Of a stretch of 64,000 bases of DNA, positions 58,012 through 64,000 are shown piece after piece. The stretch is from Brachypodium distachyon. Lineage: Eukaryota; Streptophyta; Magnoliopsida; Poales; Poaceae. The notes below the pieces were generated by a model. The model saw only the letters and a list, made by a program, of their open reading frames with translations. It was not told where the DNA came from and searched no databases. The stretch is from NCBI RefSeq assembly GCF_000005505.3, contig NC_016135.3, positions 6,899,501 through 6,963,500 of the forward strand, in the 5' to 3' direction. How positions within the stretch are numbered: the stretch's first letter is position 1; each line of letters begins with the position of its first letter. The translations under genes and the position numbers were made by a program.

Positions 58012-58812
58012 TAACGAAACGAAACGACTTAACGATGCTAAGCATCCAGTGAATTTTTACACATCTTTGAGACATTTTGGCAGTTTCATTCTTTCTTAGG
58101 CGGCAATTTTCACATGATTCGTTTCTATACCCCGACTCGACACCAGGAACCCAAGTAGCTTTCCTACCGGCACACCGAATGTGCACTTGGCCAGGTTTAG
58201 CTTCATTCGGAATCTCCTCAAATTTGTAAATTTTTCCCGGATATCATCCAGTAGTGTAACGGTTTCTCTGGTTTTTATGACGACATCATCGACATATACC
58301 TACACGTTTTTGCCGAGTTGGTCGTGCAAGCATTTCTGCATGCACCTTTGGTAAGTAGCCCCTGCATTTCTCAAACCAAACGGCATATTCCGATAGCAAT
58401 AAGCCCCGAACGGGGTGATAAAGGATGTCTTTATTTGATCATTAGAGTTCAGCGGTATCTGGTGAAAACCAGAGTACGCGTCTACAAAAGACAACAACTC
58501 ACACCCGGCAGTGGAGTCAATCACTTGATCGATCCGTGGTAACAGAAAAGGATTCTTAGGACATGCCTTGTTCAGGCCAGTGTAGTCGATACACATGCGC
58601 CACACCTTGGCAGCAGTTGGGTCATCTTTCTTCTTCTCGACCATGACCGGGTTAGCCAACCAGTCAGGGTGCAACACTTCCATGATGAAGCCGGCAGCTA
58701 GAAGCCGGGATATTTCTTCCGAGATTATCTTCCTTCTGTCATTAGCGAAGCGTCGAAGGGGCTGCTTCACCGGTCTTGCGTCTGGCCTGACATGCAATGA
58801 GTGCTCAGCCAA
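58012..58812 (-). pseudogene. Gypsy A reverse transcriptase
   Basis: The minus-strand frame reads HSLHVRPDARPVKQPLRRF, EVLHPDWLANPVMVEKKKDD, WRMCIDYTGLNKACPKNPF, SFVDAYSGFHQIPL (first catalytic aspartate) and YCYRNMPFGLRNAGATYQRC. A TAG at 58,302-58,300 falls just before the YVDDVV catalytic motif, after which the same frame continues into the thumb (KLNLAKCTFGVPVGKLLGFL). Further stops follow near 58,100. It ends at the gypsy C junction in GCLASLSRFV. Confidence 0.8.
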
Positions 58813-59031
58813 CTCCCTCGGTACACCCGGCAGGTCTTGATTTGACCATGCGAAGATGTCCCGATTCTCACGGAGGAAGCTGGTGAGCTCGCCTTCCTAT
58901 TTATCATTCAGGCCGGCACCGACGATGACGGTTCGGTCCGGGAACTCACTGTCGACCGGGATCTTCTTTGTCCCCTTGGCTGCCTGGAAAGCCACGCTTC
59001 CATGAGGGTTGGTCATAGCCGGCAGACCAAT

Positions 59032-59709
59032 CTATGCCGACTGAGCCAATGCGACGACTTCTTGCAGCTTCCTCTTCTCGCCAGCGATAACCAGTGACTC
59101 GGGCAAAGCAGATCCTGCTGCTGCGCACTCCATCGAACGCTTGTAGTTGCCGGTAATGATTATGGTACCATTTGGTCCCGGCATCTTCATCTTCAGATAG
59201 CCAATGTGGGTAGTCGCCATGAATTTAGCCAATGCCGGTCTGCCGAGCTGCGCATGGTACGGACTGTTGAGGTCCACCACCTCGAACACCAAGTTCTCGG
59301 TCCGACAGTTCTCCCTGGTGCCGAATAAGACATCAACTCGAATCTTGCCTACCGGAGCACAAGATACTCCCGGTACGATACCATGGAAGGTAGTCCGGCT
59401 AGGCTCAAGGATGTTATCGGTAATGCCGAGTTTAATCATCGTGTCTCGGTACATGATGTTTATGCTGCTGCCATTATCAATGAGAACTCGAGTGAACTTG
59501 ACATTGATGTCAGGCCCAATAAGTGTCGGGTCGACCACCAGAGCATAACCACCAGGATTCGGCATGACTTTAGGATGATCTGCCCGGTTCCAACAGAGCT
59601 CCTGTTCCGACCAGTACGTGAACTTCGGCACTGCCGGCATGACAGCGTTGACTTCCATCTCACGCCTGCGCTGGCTCTGCTTGTCGGTCGGTTCCGTGAT
59701 AAAAATCAT
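59032..59709 (-). pseudogene. Gypsy A aspartic protease region
   Basis: The 225-codon frame has the protease core RVLIDNGSSINIMYRDTM, with an intact D-N-G-S motif, then TTFHGIVPGVSCAPVGKIRV, FEVVDLNSPYHAQLGRPALA and MATTHIGYLKMKMPGPNG. The protease cuts the Gag-Pol polyprotein. This domain itself is uninterrupted, but it is part of a polyprotein broken elsewhere. Confidence 0.78.
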
Positions 59710-59885
59710 GTAGCTCGGTGATGCTCCTTGTACTCGTTTCTTCCGGCATACTCTGGGATGCGTTGGTCTTCCACCTAATTGACAGCACTGTTCGCCGGAG
59801 GGGGTCCTTGAATCTGTGCATTGGTGCCTGTGAGCGGCGAAGGAGGGGGCAGTCGACTTGCCTCACCCTTCTCGGCCCGCTGTAT

Positions 59886-62060
59886 CTAGCTGCATTGTCG
59901 GGTTGTGTGATTCGCCGGTTTGCTGGGGTTGGTCGTGTGGAAACGACAAGGCTGATCAAGCATCATCTCGAATGTATACTTCTGCTTATCTTGCCAAGGC
60001 TTCTTCTCTTCTTTTATTCCGATGATTGCCTCACCCTTCTTGGCCCACTGCTGATTCCCAGTCTTCTGACGCTGGCTAGGACCGGCATCAGGTTGATCTT
60101 GAATAGCCGCGACATGGGCTGGCCCATACCGGTAATCCGGCCTGTCATCCCTTCTTTTATTCCGATGATCTTGATGATCATTCCTCCGGAATGCTCCGGC
60201 AGGATTGTATGTCGGCTGCTCTCTTTGCGGCTCTGCCAGCATCAACGATGGCTGAGTCGGGTCACCCAACGCATACATGTCGGCAATCTTGATCATCTCG
60301 GACAAAGTGGCCAGCATTTCCCTTTGCAACTTCTGCCACAACATGCTGCCATGTCGGCACCCTTGGGCAAACCATGCTATTGCTTGCGACTCCACTATCC
60401 CTTCACAGGAATTGCGGAGGTTTTTCCATCTTGTCAGGTAATCTCGGTCGGTCTCATTGTCCCTTTGCTTGCACATGGACAGCTGCTGAGGGCGGTTAGG
60501 CCTCTTGTAGGTGTTGGTGAATTTGCTGACAAAAGCTTCCTCAAAATCTATCCAGCTATTGATGCTGCCTTCCGGCAAATTGTTTAGCCAGATCCTGGCT
60601 GGCAGTACCAGCATCTGGGGTACATAACGTACGGCCCATCTGCAATTGCCGCCTGCCACATGCACCGCAGTGACATAATCTTCCAACCAATCTTCCGGCT
60701 TTGTGCTGCCGTCATATGTTCTCGTACCCCTGGGTAGTTGGAAACCCTGGGTTGGTGTCTCTCTCATGATCCGGTGAGCGAAACAGCGCGGTCCTAGAGG
60801 ACCTTGCTCTTCCAGAAGCTCCGACAGATAGATTCTGTCAAGCCGATGTCGGGCATCTAGCGGCGACACTTGCCTGTTTCCCACTCGGGCTCCAAGTGGG
60901 CCGACATTGTCACGTTCTCGCTTGAGATAGCCTTCATCTCCCATGGCCGAGTATCCGTCATCGTAACGGTTTTGCCGGCAATCTTCACCTCGATACAGGG
61001 GGTCTCGCCCGGCACCCTGCGGCAGTATTGGGTGCCGGACCCCGAGGTTGGAGTCCATGACCAGCCGAGTGACACTCTTGTGGGTCTCGGCGATTGTTGC
61101 CGAGATGCAGACCACTTTGGCCGTCATCAACTCTCCTAACCATTTGCTTCTCAGCCAAGGCCGGATCATAAATCTCTAGCCGCTTGTCTCGGCTTGTATT
61201 GACACTCTTGTCCGGTCTGCCACCAGGTGAAGACGCTTGCTTGTCGGCCCGGCCGTCAGCGCCCGCGGCCAAGTGAATGATCTGAGATGTACCGGGCTTG
61301 CCACGCAACCTCATGTACGCCTCGTTCTGCTCATTAGCCTTGCGAAGCACCTCCTTCACACGCAGCTGCTGCAGTCGGAGCGCCTCTCCCATGAGATTCG
61401 GCACCTCTTCTGCTGCGGCCTAGGCTGCCTTGAGGTTCTTAACAGGGGTGCTATATTTCGGCTTTAGTGCCGACGCAAAACATGCCGACACCGGGTATTG
61501 CCCTGCCATTCCTAGCTATCTCGGCGTTCAGGTTTCTGCCACGATTACGCACTTCCCCAACTCGGCTAGGGGTATGCACTGCATTAGAATCGAGACCATG
61601 AGCTTTGTTATACTCACGGAGCGAAATCTCGAGCTCTTTCTGAGCACGAGCCACGTCGACAACTTCCTGCAGCAGTTTTTGGCGTTCCAACTCCAGCTCA
61701 GCCTGAAGCTGGGCCGAGTTGGCGTTTGGTGCTACGGGCAAGGTCAGCATTTCGATGGCGGCCTGGAGCGGAGTCGGCTTTGCCGGCACAGTGGACGTGC
61801 CGGCTTGAGCAGCAATGTTTTCCGACTTCTCCATCGGAAACTTCGCCGTTCTGCCGGACTTGCTTGGGAGTCCGACGCTCTCTGCCGCGCCCTTGCCAGC
61901 ATCGCCGCCATGACCGGTTACCATGACTTCCGCACGGTCAGCGGGGCAGTCAACATGTCGGCAGCGAACCGTGCAGACGGCGGGAGAATCTTCGGCCACC
62001 ACCACCTGCTCGGGATACCTGCAAGGAGTGTCAGTGGCGACATAGATCTCGTGCGTACCG
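59886..62060 (-). pseudogene. Gypsy A gag
   Basis: The long frame 61,169-59,886 holds the gag domain (TYDGSTKPEDWLEDYVTAVH, ARIWLNNLPEGSINSWIDFE, FTNTYKRPNRPQQLSMCKQR, RDYLTRWKNLRNSCEGI), an RNA-binding basic region and CRFHTTNPSKPANHTTRQC, a C-H-H-C cluster like that of other plant gypsy gags. The N-terminal part (62,005-61,451) is in another frame and contains a coiled coil (QLQAELELERQKLLQEVVDV). Frame changes near 61,170-61,450 separate them. Element B interrupts the sequence upstream. Confidence 0.75.
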
Positions 62061-62112
62061 AAGTTGATGAAGCGGCCTGCGCAGGGAAGTGGCGCGTTGT
62101 TGAAGCAGCTTG

Positions 62113-62976
62113 TGTTGTTGTCGATTGTTGTAGTAAAATAAAACCCTTATATGGGCCGGGCCGTAAATCCTACGTGACGACGACCAAGTCAACATTTCGC
62201 AAGCGCGAGTCAAGACGCCCGCGTGGCGCAGTCAATCCTACATGGCAAAGGGAGACAAGTCAACAAGTCAAGTCTCTCATGCCATGGTCAAAGGGTCAAA
62301 TGAGTTAGTGTAGGGGACAAGAAAGGTGTGAGAAGGGGGCCTTTAGTCCATTGTGGACCATGGACTAAGCCCCACTTTTCTCACATGGTGCACGCAAAAG
62401 CTATGGACCAAAGGAGCTATTTTTACCATTTTGCCCCCACTTTTCTCTTTCCCTCAAGGGTAGCCATGGTCTTTTGTCATGGACCCCTAGGCTATAAATA
62501 CCCCCCCATGGGGGCATGTATCGTTCACTCTCACTTGAATAAACTCAAGGGGAGAGGGCTAGAGAGTCTCTTTGAGAGGAGCTCTAGTTTCGGGATCTCG
62601 GGAAGCCTCTTTCGGCCCGAGCCTGAAGGAGAAGGAATCGGGTTAGAGTTTTAAGGGTATCTCGATCCCGCTACTTAGGAAGCCTCGTTTGCCCAAGTAC
62701 GAAGCGGCCCCTTTCGACCTCTCGCTAAGTGATTCGGGGAGCCTCGATCGATCCAAACGTTTTGGCTAACGACCCCCTCAAAGCCTGTCCTAACATAAGA
62801 CTAAGTCGCACCCGCAGGGTCGACCGAACCTATTCAAAAAAAATCGACGTGTCAACTTGTCCAAGTGTACGGCGACCTTCGCTATAAGGCCGGCGTACAT
62901 GCCCTACTTTTATACTCGTATTCGTGCCATCGAGCTTTGGCACCCCTTACTCTAATTGTTGTCGAGAACAACAACA
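62113..62976 (+). repeat. 5' LTR of gypsy B
   Basis: The 864-bp unit starts TGTTGTTGTCG and ends GAACAACAACA, giving matched inverted termini. It has a TATA box at 62,493-62,500 and an AATAAA-like AATAAACTC at 62,538. The exact first base could be 62,111, since TG occurs there too. Confidence 0.72.
62493..62500 (+). promoter_or_regulatory. TATA box of gypsy B LTR
   Basis: TATAAATA, preceded by CTAGGC and followed by a C run, about 480 bases before the LTR end. Confidence 0.6.
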
Positions 62977-62977
62977 G

Positions 62978-62995
62978 TGGCGCCGACCGTGGGGA
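62978..62995 (+). promoter_or_regulatory. Primer-binding site of gypsy B
   Basis: TGGCGCCGACCGTGGGGA starts two bases after the LTR terminal A. It is complementary at 16 of 18 positions to the 3' end of plant lysine tRNA as I remember it, so lysine tRNA is the likely primer. Confidence 0.65.
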
Positions 62996-63019
62996 ACCCT
63001 CGCCGCAATTGAAGATTTA

Positions 63020-64000
63020 ATGGCCCCGACGAAGACTACTTGATCGGGTCCCCAACTTGCCGCGAAGTCTACACGGTTGCAAACGAAGAAAGCAAGTGCC
63101 TCGGGGGCTCCCGAGGAAGAAGGAACCCTCACCAATCCGGACGCCGCCGCAAGCATGGTTGCCACGACAGAAGTCGCGGTCGCCTCTCCGCTACCGGCCG
63201 TCCCGGAAGGTACCGAGGTGCTCGAAACCGTCGCAGGTGGTCCCTCGACACTCACCAACGTAGTGGCAAGTATCGGCGAGCTGCCTACGGTTGCCGCCCC
63301 CGCAGGGGATACGGAACTCGGCATGCCTCGCTCGATGGGCTTCGCGCCACCTTACCTACAACCGGTGGTGACCCTGCCCTCGGAACCTATAAGAGGAAAC
63401 AATGTGGCGTCGGGATGATCCGCGCCAGAAAACCAAGGAGTCCCGCCCTACGACCCCTCCAACCCAGGATTACCTCCACTGGCGCTCGCCGCGATCGCCC
63501 AAGGAGTTCCTTGGTATCATCCTTATTGGAGGCTTCCGCCGCAAGGCGTTCTCCAAGTCGCACACACTCAACATCAACGTCGCTTTGCGAGTGCCCCGCA
63601 AGCGCCCCTTTCTCCCCCCGTCGGGGTCGAACAAGGCGGCCACCAGGTACCACCTCCAGCTGCGCCTCACGGGGAACGAGACCCCAGCGTGGATGGAAAC
63701 GAGCAGGTGGCGGAATCCAGAGCCCGTGCCGGTGGCGAAAGGAATTCCCGTCGACGCTCCGACCCTCCAAGAAAACGCCGAGATCATTCTCCAAGCGACC
63801 CCTCTAGCGACAAAAGCGACGAGGCAGGACCTCGTCACCAAAGGAAACCAAAAGAATCGGCCGACCTGCAACCCGCTCACGCCGGAGATCCAAGACGAGC
63901 CTTTTCCGCCAAGGTTCAAGCCACCCACGATACGGCATACGACGGGGAGTCGAATCCTCTTCAATTTTTGGATATCTACTCCACCTCCATACGGGCCACC
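63020..64000 (+). pseudogene. Gypsy B gag, N-terminal part with two TGA stops
   Basis: From ATG at 63,020 a single frame can be followed to the last base of the window. It is interrupted only by TGA at 63,041-63,043 and at 63,416-63,418. The product begins MAPTKTT, then SGPQLAAKSTRLQTKKASAS, a long alanine/proline/valine-rich region, VPWYHPYWRLPPQGVLQVAH, a charged stretch with RRRSDPPRKRRDHSPSDPSS, and ends in NPLQFLDIYSTSIRAT. The open part after 63,418 has no ATG. The gag core domain would follow outside the window. Both stops could come from deamination of CGA codons. Confidence 0.65.

Larger units (their letters stand above)
27231..62112 (-). mobile_element. Gypsy A, outermost LTR retrotransposon (interrupted)
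   Basis: Reading right to left, the minus strand gives gag (about 62,060-59,886), protease (59,709-59,032), reverse transcriptase (58,812-58,012), then the 24-kb insertion of element C, then an RNase H start joined to an integrase tail (34,150-33,538), an antisense ORF (28,788-32,903, plus strand) and the 3' LTR (27,231-28,051). The order gag, protease, RT, RNase H, integrase makes it Ty3-gypsy. Its 5' LTR is not in the window because element B interrupts it at 62,113. Stops, frameshifts and two internal deletions make it defective. Confidence 0.8.
62113..64000 (+). mobile_element. Gypsy B, 5' LTR and start of gag (runs off right edge)
   Basis: A plus-strand LTR (62,113-62,976) is followed by a primer-binding site and an open gag frame to the window end. 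It interrupts the 5' region of gypsy A, so it is younger than A. Its 3' end is outside the window. Confidence 0.75.

Noticed and set aside
59718..60587. Plus-strand open frame of 289 codons
   Set aside because: It is the antisense shadow of the gypsy A gag, which has clear domain motifs on the minus strand.
61430..62308. Plus-strand open frame of 292 codons
   Set aside because: It is antisense to the gypsy A gag N-terminus and then crosses the gypsy B LTR start, so it cannot be one gene.
63040..63807. Plus-strand open frame of 255 codons
   Set aside because: It is a +1-type shadow of gypsy B gag. The frame from 63,020 continues to the window end and gives gag-like composition.

Overview
The window is grass nuclear DNA, almost certainly Triticeae (wheat, barley, rye or Aegilops). 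The evidence is intron-containing plant genes, many nested Ty3-gypsy LTR retrotransposons, TA-flanked Stowaway MITEs with CTCCCTCC ends, a Tourist/Harbinger MITE, a Helitron, and the first 26 bases of a BARE/Angela-type LTR. No bacterial operon, CRISPR array or canonical tRNA/rRNA gene was seen.

Layout. At 1-2.4 kb lies the 5' part of a minus-strand methyl-CpG-binding-domain (MBD) gene that runs off the left edge. From 2.4 to 17.6 kb is gene-poor DNA: a G-box palindrome, a LINE-like 3' end, a 1.5-kb array of about 22-bp repeats, a 2.5-kb PIF/Harbinger element with a spliced Myb-like ORF1 but no transposase, a 596-bp hAT element with a perfect 8-bp target duplication, and a broken gene of an Ulp1-associated type. 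From 17,982 to 26,903 (minus strand) is the one complete host gene, a MAU2/SCC4 cohesin-loader subunit. I resolved it into ten exons that join to 2190 nt (729 codons plus stop). Its introns hold two Stowaway MITEs, a Tourist MITE and a Helitron.

From 27,231 to the right edge is a nest of retrotransposons. Gypsy A (minus strand) has its 3' LTR 327 bp upstream of the MAU2 start codon and in the same orientation. Gypsy C (34,154-58,010, minus) sits inside A. Inside C are D (36,602-41,983, a gag-only LTR element on the plus strand), E (46,440-49,881, probable 3.4-kb solo LTR) and F (about 54,436-57,183, probable solo LTR). Gypsy B (62,113 to the edge, plus) interrupts the 5' end of A. Both A and C carry a long, once-spliced, coiled-coil ORF antisense to pol, each with its own TATA box. 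LTR divergence is about 1.2% for D and visibly higher, about 6% over the stretch I compared, for C, which agrees with D being nested in C. All retroelement reading frames seen are broken by stops, frameshifts or deletions.

The two host genes (MBD and MAU2/SCC4) are ordinary plant chromatin genes. The least ordinary features are the 22-bp repeat array, the antisense ORFs with their own promoters, the extra primer-binding site and leader after D's right LTR, and the LTR promoter facing the cohesin-loader gene. Family assignments come from remembered sequence patterns, not from searches.
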